DNA of 64,000 nt from Corynebacterium poyangense (GTDB lineage: Bacteria; Actinomycetota; Actinomycetes; Mycobacteriales; Mycobacteriaceae): positions 1,364,001 to 1,428,000 of the forward strand of contig NZ_CP046884.1 of NCBI RefSeq assembly GCF_014522205.1. The letters run 5' to 3'. The notes beneath the pieces were generated by a model, which saw only the letters and a program-made list of their open reading frames with translations, had not been told where the DNA came from and did no database searches. Made by a program: the position numbers and the translations under genes. Below, piece after piece: positions 11,317-19,389 of this stretch (position 1 is the stretch's first letter; every line of letters begins with the position of its first letter).

Positions 11317-11383
11317 GGTTGTTGATGTCCTTCCGAGTTCAGAGTTTGAAACCAGCAAGATAAATGTTTCTTTGTGCGGGACT

Positions 11384-11412
11384 AGTGTACTCGTCCTGCT
11401 TAGTGATGTCGG
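11384..11412 (-). promoter_or_regulatory. candidate aspS promoter
   Basis: Minus-strand TACACT (11384-11389) with CCGACA 17 nt upstream (11407-11412) fits a SigA-type promoter with a partial -35. The predicted start near 11377 gives a leader of about 60 nt. It lies between divergent aspS and the metallopeptidase gene. Confidence 0.4.
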
Positions 11413-11436
11413 TGTCCGCCCCAGTCTAATAACTAT

Positions 11437-11442
11437 TAAGAT
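11437..11442 (+). promoter_or_regulatory. -10 element placed for leaderless transcription of the metallopeptidase gene
   Basis: TAAGAT ends 7 nt before the ATG at 11450, so transcription would begin at or next to the start codon. No Shine-Dalgarno is visible before the ATG, which agrees with a leaderless mRNA, a frequent arrangement in corynebacteria. Confidence 0.45.
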
Positions 11443-11449
11443 TGTCTTT

Positions 11450-12340
11450 ATGACATTCAAGCCTGACGTTCATAAAGAACGCAATATTGCTCGCCGTGGC
11501 GGCGGGGGCGGCGGTCGAATTGCCCTCGGTGGCGGATTGGGCACCGTTGTTCTCGTCGGACTCTATTTGCTCATGGGTGGCAACCCCGGGGACTTGGAGG
11601 GCCTAATAGGTTCTCAAAATAATTCCACTAATTACTCTGATTCCGCATCGGATGGTTTTGACGAATGCCAAACTGCCGAGGATGCCAATAGCCGCTCCGA
11701 CTGCCGGGTGGAGTTTACCGCTATGAGTGTGTTTAAAACCTGGGAGGAACAGCTTCCTCGCCAAGCGGGGATTCAATTCCAAGAGCCGGGTCTGGTGATT
11801 TTCCAGGATTCCACGCAATCAGGGTGTGGGTTTGCTTCCGGGTCCACCGGCCCCTTTTACTGTCCCGCCGATCATACCGCCTATTTTGACGTATCTTTCT
11901 TCAAGCAACTGGAGAAATTTGGCGGCACTGATGCGCCCTTAGCCGAAATGTATATCGTGGCGCATGAGTACGGTCATCATATTCAAAGCTTAGAAAACAC
12001 CTTAAGCTTAAGTGACTATAACGATCCCGGCGAGAACTCCAATGCGGTGAAAATTGAGTTACAAGCTGATTGTTATGCGGGAATCTGGGCTCATTGGGCG
12101 GATAAGGGCGATAACGCCATGTTGGAGAAAATCACCCCTGAGCAAGTGCAATCGGTAATCCGTAATGCCCAGGCGGTAGGAGATGACAATATCCAAAAGC
12201 GCTCGGGCGGTCAGGTTCGCCCGGACCAATGGACCCATGGGTCTTCCGATCAGCGAGCTCATGCTTTCTTATCTGGCTATGAAAAAGGCACGATGGCAGC
12301 CTGCGATACTTTGGGTCGGAATGTTTATCGCAATGGCTAG
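11450..12340 (+). CDS. YpfJ-like neutral zinc metallopeptidase, membrane anchored
   Basis: A 296-residue protein of the putative neutral zinc metallopeptidase family. A glycine-rich basic N-terminus precedes one transmembrane segment (about residues 28-44). The extracytoplasmic domain has the metal motif HEYGHH near residue 172, with [16 protein letters not shown] near 203 giving the third ligand. The ATG at 11450 is used because it begins the basic segment before the membrane anchor and a -10-like hexamer lies 7 nt upstream; the frame is open upstream but overlaps divergent aspS. The natural substrate of this family is not established. Confidence 0.85.
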   Translation: MTFKPDVHKERNIARRGGGGGGRIALGGGLGTVVLVGLYLLMGGNPGDLEGLIGSQNNSTNYSDSASDGFDECQTAEDANSRSDCRVEFTAMSVFKTWEEQLPRQAGIQFQEPGLVIFQDSTQSGCGFASGSTGPFYCPADHTAYFDVSFFKQLEKFGGTDAPLAEMYIVAHEYGHHIQSLENTLSLSDYNDPGENSNAVKIELQADCYAGIWAHWADKGDNAMLEKITPEQVQSVIRNAQAVGDDNIQKRSGGQVRPDQWTHGSSDQRAHAFLSGYEKGTMAACDTLGRNVYRNG

Positions 12341-12364
12341 CTGCGGCTAGCTATGGGTAGCACG

Positions 12365-12403
12365 AAAATTCCGGGTACGTAGTGCATACGCCCGGAATTT
12401 TTT
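12365..12403. terminator. bidirectional intrinsic terminator
   Basis: AAAATTCCGGG (12365-12375) pairs with CCCGGAATTTT (12391-12401), with T runs on both strands. It lies between the convergent metallopeptidase and YhgE/Pip genes and can serve both. Confidence 0.9.
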
Positions 12404-12411
12404 CATACTCC

Positions 12412-14439
12412 TTAGACCTTGAGCTCTGGGTGTAAGTCTTTGACTCGAATAAGCCGATGGCGCCAGGCGGCGAAGATACTAACCCCCAGGGACACCATGA
12501 GGATCATGCCAATGACCATCCAACCGTGAAGATAGCGGTGGTCTAGGGCCCAATCGCTAGGACCAACGATCATTTGCCGCAACATATTCACCGAGTAGGT
12601 CATGGGATCAATGTAGTGGACCACTTGCTGGAACTTTGGTTGGGTTTCTGGCGGATAGAGACCTCCTGACGACACCAATTGGATAGCCATGAGGATGAGG
12701 CATAGCACCCGGCCAATAGTTGCCCCGAAAAAGGAATTAATACTGTGGGTGATAGCCATGAAGCAGCTGGATATTCCCAGCATCGTCACATAGAGGCCAA
12801 TCTCGTGTTGAGGGTCAAGCCCTATTGCATAGCGAAGCACTAAAAACATAGCAGTAACTTGAGCCCACCCAATGAGCATGGCGGGCAGATAGGTAGCTAC
12901 CACCACTCGAAGATGACCGGCTCGGGAATCAAGGGCTCGACGTTGGAGCGGACGTAGCAGCATGAAACTGACGGTTCCGCCCATGAATAGACCAAGAGAA
13001 ATAAAGAATGGTGCCAACCCAACTCCGAACAGCGTCATCGAATCCGCCGGTATACCTTCTTTCACGGGAGTAGCAATTGTTGAGGCGTAGTCACCTCGGA
13101 CATCGTCTCCATAGCGAGGTACTTTTTTCGCTCCGTCGGTGATTTTAAGAGCTAATTCTCCTGAGCCTTCATCTAACTTGACCAGCCCATCTCGCAACTG
13201 GGTTGCTCCGACGGTTAGCTGATCTGTAGCTCCCACCAACTTTGATGTCCCATCACTAAGCGTATGGGTACCCACCACCAATTGTTGGGATCCGTCTTTC
13301 AAAGTGTGCAAGCCGGTCGCTAATCTTTCAGCACCGTCTACGGCCCGCTCCACTCCACCAAGATATTCGGCGTTGGGGTCTTGAAGTTGCCGGGAAATTT
13401 CCCGTGCTCCTGCGCGTAGCTGATTGAGCTGACTCACGATACTGCTATCCGGCCCCAGTCCACTGGTGCGCAACTGTTCTGCTACACCATCTGTTTGCTG
13501 AGCTAGATCTGCCGCTCCAGGTAACCCAGAGGCACGCAATGACGTAGAAATAGTAAGGAGTTGGCCAATAAGTTGTTCTTGTTGCTGAGCTACACCGTCA
13601 CTGAGCCCGACGATGCTATCGACGCCTCCGGAAACTTGCTGGGCTCCGTTCCCTAACGCCTGAGTACCTTCCCGTAAAGAGGCCATTCCCTGAGATAGCT
13701 GGTCAGCACCTTTGCTAGCTTGGGCAATACCCTTGTCAAGGGCTTGCGCCCCATCAGCGAGTTTCTTCGCCCCATCATTGAGCGGCACCGCCCCGTCATC
13801 ATGTAGTTTCTGAGCGCCGTCTTTAAGCTTTTCGCTCCCCTCCCGTGCAGTTACTGTCCCGTCATTAAGTTGCTGGGCGCCTTGACCAGCCTTATCCATG
13901 CCCCCGCCAATGGTATTAAAACCAACTAGGAGAGTATCGGTTACCTTTTCCCCCAACGTGGCATCGACAGAATCCACCACCAGGGTGGCCACCTGGTTAC
14001 CCAGCATCTGCCCTAGGAAACCATTCGCATTATTGAACACTGCGTTAATCGTGGCTGGGTGGGGGTAATCAGTACCGGCTGATACCGCAGCTTCAGAGAA
14101 ATCTTCAGGAAGCTCTAACGCGAAATAGTAGGTACCGTCGGCAACTCCACGTCGGGCATCCTCAGGATCTGTCTGGATGAAATGTACTCGGTCACTACTA
14201 TGGACTTTCTCGGCCACCTGTTCACCGGCGTTAAAGGGCTGACCGTCTTTTTCAGCACCCCTATCAGAGTTGACTAGCGCTACGGGGAGACGAGAGAGCC
14301 CGCCGACCGGGTCCCAATAGGACCAGACAAATAAACCACCAAAGATCAGTGGCAAAAGGATGATGACAGCTAAACCGATGGGGGGTAATTTCCCGCGGAA
14401 AAAGCGTTGCAGTTCAGAACCGATATGAAGAAAAGACAT
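12412..14439 (-). CDS. YhgE/Pip family membrane protein
   Basis: A 675-residue protein with the YhgE/Pip layout. One transmembrane segment (about residues 20-40) is followed by a large extracytoplasmic region and then about five C-terminal membrane segments of ABC-2 permease type (about 470-660). Residues about 178-435 are built from repeats of the LxDGAxxLxxG type, predicted to form a long coiled-coil rod with a break near 300. Family members include the phage infection protein Pip of lactococci and transporter-like proteins; no defined substrate follows from sequence. The start codon overlaps the end of the ABC ATPase-like gene by 1 nt, suggesting a two-component membrane complex. Confidence 0.88.
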   Translation of the reverse strand: MSFLHIGSELQRFFRGKLPPIGLAVIILLPLIFGGLFVWSYWDPVGGLSRLPVALVNSDRGAEKDGQPFNAGEQVAEKVHSSDRVHFIQTDPEDARRGVADGTYYFALELPEDFSEAAVSAGTDYPHPATINAVFNNANGFLGQMLGNQVATLVVDSVDATLGEKVTDTLLVGFNTIGGGMDKAGQGAQQLNDGTVTAREGSEKLKDGAQKLHDDGAVPLNDGAKKLADGAQALDKGIAQASKGADQLSQGMASLREGTQALGNGAQQVSGGVDSIVGLSDGVAQQQEQLIGQLLTISTSLRASGLPGAADLAQQTDGVAEQLRTSGLGPDSSIVSQLNQLRAGAREISRQLQDPNAEYLGGVERAVDGAERLATGLHTLKDGSQQLVVGTHTLSDGTSKLVGATDQLTVGATQLRDGLVKLDEGSGELALKITDGAKKVPRYGDDVRGDYASTIATPVKEGIPADSMTLFGVGLAPFFISLGLFMGGTVSFMLLRPLQRRALDSRAGHLRVVVATYLPAMLIGWAQVTAMFLVLRYAIGLDPQHEIGLYVTMLGISSCFMAITHSINSFFGATIGRVLCLILMAIQLVSSGGLYPPETQPKFQQVVHYIDPMTYSVNMLRQMIVGPSDWALDHRYLHGWMVIGMILMVSLGVSIFAAWRHRLIRVKDLHPELKV

Positions 14440-15080
14440 TACTTTTCCTCCTGGGGGGTGCCGGTGGTATTCGGACTTACCCAGATTGTGCGGTCGGTAA
14501 TGCCCGCATAATCAGGATTAGAACTGTTGACGATGATTGGCACGCGCGTGCTCAAGTTTCTGAGCCGTTCCAGGACTTCATCTCGCACGGTCATGGACTT
14601 GACTTGGTCAATATCATCAACAATGAGCAGGCGAGCGTCGGGCCGAGCAAGAAGCGCCAGGGTGATGCGCAACAAGAACCTGTCCCTGGTGCGTAACGAG
14701 CCGATTTGTTGATTGAGGTCAATATCTACCTCTAAGAGACGCATAATTTCTGGATAATGGGAGTCCTCGACTGCTGGAGTTGGTCTCCACCAGGAAGTTG
14801 CCCACGCTAGCTGCTCACGAACGGCAGTCTTGACCTTGACAACGCGTTCTAAAGAATCAATTTCTGGGACACCGGCCAGAGCTATGTGTTGGGCGCGTTG
14901 TCGCGGTGCTGTGACATGCTCCGGCTGCCACAGATGAACGGTGCCGTCATAACACCGCATCCTCCCGGCCAGAACCAAGGACAACGTAGTGGACTGGGAT
15001 TCTCGATAGGAGTGAATCAAGCTCAGCCCTGAGTCAGCTGGGATGGCAATATCGGGCAATACCCCTGCGCCTAAATCCAA
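14439..15080 (-). CDS. degenerate ABC-transporter ATPase-like protein
   Basis: A 213-residue ABC-ATPase-like protein. Walker B is intact (RLLIVDDID, about residues 147-155), but the Walker A position reads SYRESQSTT: the glycines and the catalytic lysine are replaced. The signature LSGGQ position reads GSLRTRDRF. It therefore probably does not hydrolyse ATP normally. The reported start is TTG at 15080. A better-placed Shine-Dalgarno (AGGAG, 15115-15119) instead points 7 nt upstream of an in-frame ATT at 15107, which would add nine residues. It is coupled to the YhgE/Pip gene and divergent from a TetR gene that may control both. Confidence 0.72.
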   Translation of the reverse strand: MDLGAGVLPDIAIPADSGLSLIHSYRESQSTTLSLVLAGRMRCYDGTVHLWQPEHVTAPRQRAQHIALAGVPEIDSLERVVKVKTAVREQLAWATSWWRPTPAVEDSHYPEIMRLLEVDIDLNQQIGSLRTRDRFLLRITLALLARPDARLLIVDDIDQVKSMTVRDEVLERLRNLSTRVPIIVNSSNPDYAGITDRTIWVSPNTTGTPQEEK

Positions 15081-15151
15081 GCTCTCGGTGGTAAGTAACT
15101 GGCTAATGGCTGTACTCCTGAAGATGCGGAGGTTTAACTATCACTTTCATG

Positions 15152-15185
15152 AGTGTATCTTGGACCCCGAGAACAACTTTGTCAA
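15152..15185 (-). promoter_or_regulatory. candidate promoter of the ABC-like/YhgE operon
   Basis: On the minus strand a consensus -35 TTGACA (15180-15185) lies upstream of TACACT (15152-15157) with an over-long 22-nt spacer; GATACA in between would give 19 nt. The region lies between divergent operon and tetR, so a TetR operator is likely here, but I see no convincing palindrome. Confidence 0.3.
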
Positions 15186-15238
15186 CACGCTGATTATCAG
15201 GCGGCTATCACCATCACCACAAAGAAGGATTGCTATCA

Positions 15239-15847
15239 ATGCGAGCTGACGCCCGCCGACGCAGGGACGCGATTATTAGCACAGCATGTTCCCTAGCCAG
15301 GACCCGTCACGAAGACGCTATCCCCCTCGAAGAAATAGCTCAAGAAGCCGGAGTGGGCATTGCCACTCTCTACCGCAATTTTCCGGACCGCCTCTCCTTA
15401 CGGCAAGCATGCGCGGAATTTCTCATCCACAAGGCAACTACCTTGCTCGAAGTTGCCGATCACGCGATCACGATTTTGGAAGAGGAACATCAGCACGGAG
15501 CACCGAGCGCCTTCTCACTGCACATCGAAAAAATCTGGGATCAGCTGATGTGGGATTTGGTGGAGCTAGGGCTCGGCACCTTAATGCCGATTTTTGCGCC
15601 CAATGACATCGCCTCGATGTCCCCGGATATCAGAGAGAAATTTGATCACGTCATTGGGTTACTCGACAACGTCTTGACCCATGTTCACCGCATAGGGCTA
15701 ATTGATCGTCAATTCGATGGCATCACCATTGTGATTGGGTTATCGACGGCCTCACGCCCCCAGGTTCCCGGGTTGAGCTCCCTTGTCCCTGATTTAGAAA
15801 AACAAATGGTCAGAATCTTTTTACGAGGACTGCGACCGGTTAGCTAA
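15239..15847 (+). CDS. TetR family transcriptional regulator
   Basis: A 202-residue regulator with an N-terminal TetR helix-turn-helix: basic RADARRRRDAI, then IPLEEIAQEAGVGIATLYRNF (about residues 29-49). The C-terminal ligand-binding domain is unassigned. ATG at 15239 has AAGAAGGA ending 9 nt upstream; the TTG at 15230 directly abuts that site and is unlikely. Divergence from the ABC-like/YhgE operon suggests local control of that operon and of itself, as is typical of the family. Confidence 0.88.
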   Translation: MRADARRRRDAIISTACSLARTRHEDAIPLEEIAQEAGVGIATLYRNFPDRLSLRQACAEFLIHKATTLLEVADHAITILEEEHQHGAPSAFSLHIEKIWDQLMWDLVELGLGTLMPIFAPNDIASMSPDIREKFDHVIGLLDNVLTHVHRIGLIDRQFDGITIVIGLSTASRPQVPGLSSLVPDLEKQMVRIFLRGLRPVS

Positions 15848-15882
15848 ACTCCCCTATTTTTGAACCACTGATCAGCATTTTC

Positions 15883-15908
15883 TCGCTGGAAACACGAACG
15901 TCCAGCGA
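15883..15908. repeat. 8-bp inverted repeat between tetR and sdaA
   Basis: TCGCTGGA and TCCAGCGA are perfect inverted copies with a 10-nt spacer. No T run follows in either direction, so it may be an operator upstream of the sdaA promoter rather than a terminator of tetR. Confidence 0.35.
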
Positions 15909-15919
15909 TAAGAAGTCAG

Positions 15920-15947
15920 TTTCACTATTTTCTGGCTGATTTACACT
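15920..15947 (+). promoter_or_regulatory. candidate sdaA promoter
   Basis: TTTCAC (15920-15925), a 16-nt spacer and TACACT (15942-15947) fit a SigA-type promoter. The transcript would start near 15954, leaving a leader of about 34 nt with GGAGG before the GTG start. Confidence 0.45.
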
Positions 15948-15987
15948 AAACTTGCTTTCCAGTTTATCCGCTACTGGAGGTGTTGCT

Positions 15988-17391
15988 GTGACGATCAGTG
16001 TCATTGACTTATTTAGCGTAGGAATTGGCCCCTCTTCCTCACACACCGTCGGCCCGATGCGCGCGGCCCAGGAGTTTGTTTCACAATTCCCCCACCTTCC
16101 CGATACCGTCGACATCACACTGCGCGGTTCCCTGGCTGCCACGGGTAAAGGACATGGCACTGACCGCGCCGTCATTCTCGGTCTTGTGGGCTACCTCCCA
16201 GAAACTCTTGAGCCCGACGTCCAGCCCGCTTACGGAGACCTTATTCCGGAAGTCGGGCAAATCAGCGGACCTCTGGGAACATTAAACTATCGCATCACCA
16301 TTGATGTTGCTGATCTCCCCGAACACCCTAATGGCGTCATTTTCCAGGCATTTGACTCCACCGGCTCTCCCCTGTGCGAACCAACTGATTATTATTCTGT
16401 CGGTGGTGGCTTTATTCTCAGCGGTGATCACCTTCGACGAATGAGAGAAGAAGGCGAGGATCTCGGATCCGGGGCCTCAACCACCGGGCATGACCGTAGT
16501 CTTCCCTTTCCCTTCCGCACCGCAGCCGAGCTCAAAGAGCACTGCCGTACTACCGGCATGAATTATTCCGGCATCATGGCGCACAATGAATCAACCTTGC
16601 ATGGCGGACAAGAGGTCGTAGCACATCATCTAGCCATGGTCTGGAACACCATGCAAGAATGCGTCCGCGCGGGGATGAAAACCAGCGGAATCCTTCCAGG
16701 AGGTCTCGGGGTAACCCGTCGCGCTCCAGGACTTTTGGAAAAGCTCAAAGCTATCCAGGAATCCCCTCGCGGTGATGCCTTAGGAGCAATGGAGTGGGTC
16801 AATCTTTATGCTCTAGCGGTCAATGAAGAAAATGCAGCCGGTGGAAAAGTGGTTACCGCCCCAACCAATGGGGCAGCCGGCATCATTCCCGCCGTCATGC
16901 ACTACGCCTTAGATTTTCTCGGTGACTTCTCTGCAGCAAAAGCCCAGCAGTTTCTTCTAGCTGCTGGCGCAGTAGGCATCATTATTAAAGAAAACGCGAG
17001 TATCTCTGGCGCAGAAGTCGGCTGCCAGGGAGAAGTTGGTTCCGCAGCGGCTATGGCAGCTGCCGGTCTATGCGAAATCCTTGGTGGGTCTGCCTCCCAG
17101 GTAGAAAATGCCGCGGAAATTGCTTTGGAACATAACCTCGGCCTGACCTGTGACCCTGTTGGTGGATTAGTGCAAATTCCCTGCATTGAGAGAAATGCCA
17201 TTGGCGCTGTCAAAGCCATTAACGCTGCCCGGCTTGCGCTGATGGCTGAAGGGATTAACCGCGTCACCTTAGATGAGGTAGTAGAAACTATGGCGCGAAC
17301 CGGGAAAGACATGCTGTCTAAATATAAGGAAACCGCGGCCGGTGGGCTCGCGGTCACCTTAGGTTTACCCGTTAATCTCACCGAGTGCTAA
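15988..17391 (+). CDS. sdaA: L-serine ammonia-lyase (iron-sulfur type, single chain)
   Basis: A 467-residue L-serine dehydratase that deaminates serine to pyruvate. The beta domain comes first ([20 protein letters not shown]) and the alpha domain follows (about residue 175 onward, [11 protein letters not shown]). Three cysteines fit the 4Fe-4S ligands: [16 protein letters not shown] and [12 protein letters not shown] at 15988 is chosen for the GGAGG ending 7 nt upstream. The 3' end overlaps the convergent hisS gene by 14 nt. Confidence 0.95.
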   Translation: MTISVIDLFSVGIGPSSSHTVGPMRAAQEFVSQFPHLPDTVDITLRGSLAATGKGHGTDRAVILGLVGYLPETLEPDVQPAYGDLIPEVGQISGPLGTLNYRITIDVADLPEHPNGVIFQAFDSTGSPLCEPTDYYSVGGGFILSGDHLRRMREEGEDLGSGASTTGHDRSLPFPFRTAAELKEHCRTTGMNYSGIMAHNESTLHGGQEVVAHHLAMVWNTMQECVRAGMKTSGILPGGLGVTRRAPGLLEKLKAIQESPRGDALGAMEWVNLYALAVNEENAAGGKVVTAPTNGAAGIIPAVMHYALDFLGDFSAAKAQQFLLAAGAVGIIIKENASISGAEVGCQGEVGSAAAMAAAGLCEILGGSASQVENAAEIALEHNLGLTCDPVGGLVQIPCIERNAIGAVKAINAARLALMAEGINRVTLDEVVETMARTGKDMLSKYKETAAGGLAVTLGLPVNLTEC

Positions 17392-18664
17392 GTGCACGGT
17401 TGAGATATTCTACGACATCGACCAGCGGAATCTGAGATTGAGCATGTTCGCTGAGGTTCCGCAGGGCGATGGTTCCATCAGCGAGCTCTTGGTCTCCTAG
17501 GACCAAGGCAAAACGAGCTTGAGCACGATCTGCTCCCTTCATAGCCCCTTTCAATCCCCGGTCACCGTATGCCATATCAGCGCGAATGCCATTAATTCTT
17601 AATTGATTGATGACTTCAACCATGCGTCGCTTCGCCGCATCTCCGAGGGCTACCCCATACACATCAACTCTCCGGGAAATGTCCGGAAGTTCTATTCCTT
17701 CTACCTCCAGGGCCAATAAAGTCCGATCAATTCCTAAGCCAAAACCAATTCCTGATAAGTCTTGGCCACCGAGCTGGCTCATCAATCCGTCATAACGGCC
17801 TCCACCGCCAATTCCTGATTGAGCGCCTAAGCCATCGTGGACAAACTCAAAACAGGTTTTCGTGTAGTAGTCCAGACCACGGACCAAACGTGGGTTCACG
17901 GTATAAGAAACATTCATGTCATCGAGTAATCCGGTGACGATCTCAAAATGTTCCCGGCAGGTGTCATTCAAATAGTCCAGCATGAGCGGAGCTTCGGCGG
18001 TCATCTCCTGAATTTCTGGACGCTTGTCATCCAAGACACGCAGCGGATTAATCTCTGCCCGCTTGCGGGTTTCTTCATCAAGGGGCAAATCGAAAAGAAA
18101 TTCTTGAAGCTTGGTACGGTACACCGCTCGGCAGTCTCGGTCTCCGAGGCTGGTGAGTTCTAGCCGGAAACCACTCAGCCCCACGCTACGAAAACAGCGG
18201 TCAGCTAAGGCCACGACCTCCGCGTCAAGAGCTGGATCATCCACACCAATAGCTTCAACTCCTACTTGTTGGAGTTGACGGTAGCGACCAGCTTGAGGCC
18301 TCTCGTAGCGGAAAAAGGGGCCGGAGTAATTCAATTTGACGGGCAGCTGACCTCGGTCCAGATTATGTTCAATTACTGCTCGCATCACCCCGGCGGTGCC
18401 TTCGGGACGAAGAGTAACTGAGCGATCCCCGCGGTCCTGGAAGGTGTACATTTCTTTGGAAACTACATCTGTCGACTCTCCCACGCCACGGGCAAAAAGA
18501 GCGGTATCTTCAAAAATTGGGAGTTCAATATGCTGGAAACCCGCCAGGTGCGCTTGACGGGTAAATGCGTCGCGGACAGCTTCAAACTGGGGAGAAGCCG
18601 GCGGGACATAGTCTGGTACACCTTTGGGGGCAGATAGGGGTTGGAATTTCTTCTTTTCGCTCAC
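17378..18664 (-). CDS. hisS: histidyl-tRNA synthetase
   Basis: A 428-residue class II HisRS. The motifs [14 protein letters not shown] (motif 2), [15 protein letters not shown] and GGGGRYDGL (histidine-specific loops) and [13 protein letters not shown] (motif 3) are intact, with a C-terminal anticodon-binding domain. The start is GTG at 18664. It lies 56 nt after the metallo-beta-lactamase gene on the same strand, and its stop lies inside the last codons of convergent sdaA, leaving no room for a dedicated terminator. Confidence 0.96.
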   Translation of the reverse strand: MSEKKKFQPLSAPKGVPDYVPPASPQFEAVRDAFTRQAHLAGFQHIELPIFEDTALFARGVGESTDVVSKEMYTFQDRGDRSVTLRPEGTAGVMRAVIEHNLDRGQLPVKLNYSGPFFRYERPQAGRYRQLQQVGVEAIGVDDPALDAEVVALADRCFRSVGLSGFRLELTSLGDRDCRAVYRTKLQEFLFDLPLDEETRKRAEINPLRVLDDKRPEIQEMTAEAPLMLDYLNDTCREHFEIVTGLLDDMNVSYTVNPRLVRGLDYYTKTCFEFVHDGLGAQSGIGGGGRYDGLMSQLGGQDLSGIGFGLGIDRTLLALEVEGIELPDISRRVDVYGVALGDAAKRRMVEVINQLRINGIRADMAYGDRGLKGAMKGADRAQARFALVLGDQELADGTIALRNLSEHAQSQIPLVDVVEYLNRALSTR

Positions 18665-18720
18665 GTTGCCCTACTTTACCGCCCACACCGTGTTCTTAGT
18701 TTTTCGCCCACAGCAGTCAG

Positions 18721-19389
18721 CTACCTCCCAGACAATTGCAGATAGGGATTGGTTTTCCGTTCATGTCGCATTGTGGTTCCCGGGCCGTGTCCCGGCAGAA
18801 TAGCCAGTTTATCGGCCAGGGGTAGCACTTTTTCTTTCAGGCTTTTTAGCATCATCTGATGATCGCTTCCCGGTAGATCTGTACGCCCAATAGATCCCCG
18901 AAACAGAACGTCACCGCTAAAGCACACGTCTTCTCCCCTAAACATCACACAACCTGGAGAGTGACCCGGCGCATGAACAACCGTAAGTGTTAATCCCGCA
19001 GCATTGATCTCATCATTATCTCCCATTCCTCGCAGGTCCTTCACCGGTTTCATAGCTGACGTATTAAAAAGAATGGCAGCTTGTTGTGACACTCCACCTT
19101 GCAGGTCGGTCAGCATAATGTGATCTGCCGGGTGGAGATATACCGGGACCCCATGGGAAGAACTCAAAGCCTCAGCATCCCTCGTATGGTCAATATGGCC
19201 ATGAGTCAACAGAATAGATTCTAAAGTCAGCTCTTTATCAGCCAATAAGGCATCAATCTTGGGACGAGCATGTATCCCCGGATCAATCACTACTGCGGTT
19301 TTTATGTCGTCGTTAATAATCACATAGCAATTCGTGGCATAGGGTCCAGTAGCAAAGGTGAGTATCTCCATACTGGATAATTTACTCAC
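18721..19389 (-). CDS. metallo-beta-lactamase-fold hydrolase (glyoxalase II-like)
   Basis: A 222-residue metal-dependent hydrolase with the motif LTHGHIDHTRDAEAL (about residues 60-74), plus later histidines in HAPGHSPGCVMF and LPGHGPGT and the metal-bridging aspartate in FSGDVLFRGSIGRTD. These match YcbL-type hydroxyacylglutathione-hydrolase-like proteins; mycothiol-dependent organisms lack glutathione, so the substrate is uncertain. The start could be GTG at 19389, overlapping the pepN stop by 8 nt, or ATG at 19371. Confidence 0.85.
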   Translation of the reverse strand: MSKLSSMEILTFATGPYATNCYVIINDDIKTAVVIDPGIHARPKIDALLADKELTLESILLTHGHIDHTRDAEALSSSHGVPVYLHPADHIMLTDLQGGVSQQAAILFNTSAMKPVKDLRGMGDNDEINAAGLTLTVVHAPGHSPGCVMFRGEDVCFSGDVLFRGSIGRTDLPGSDHQMMLKSLKEKVLPLADKLAILPGHGPGTTMRHERKTNPYLQLSGR

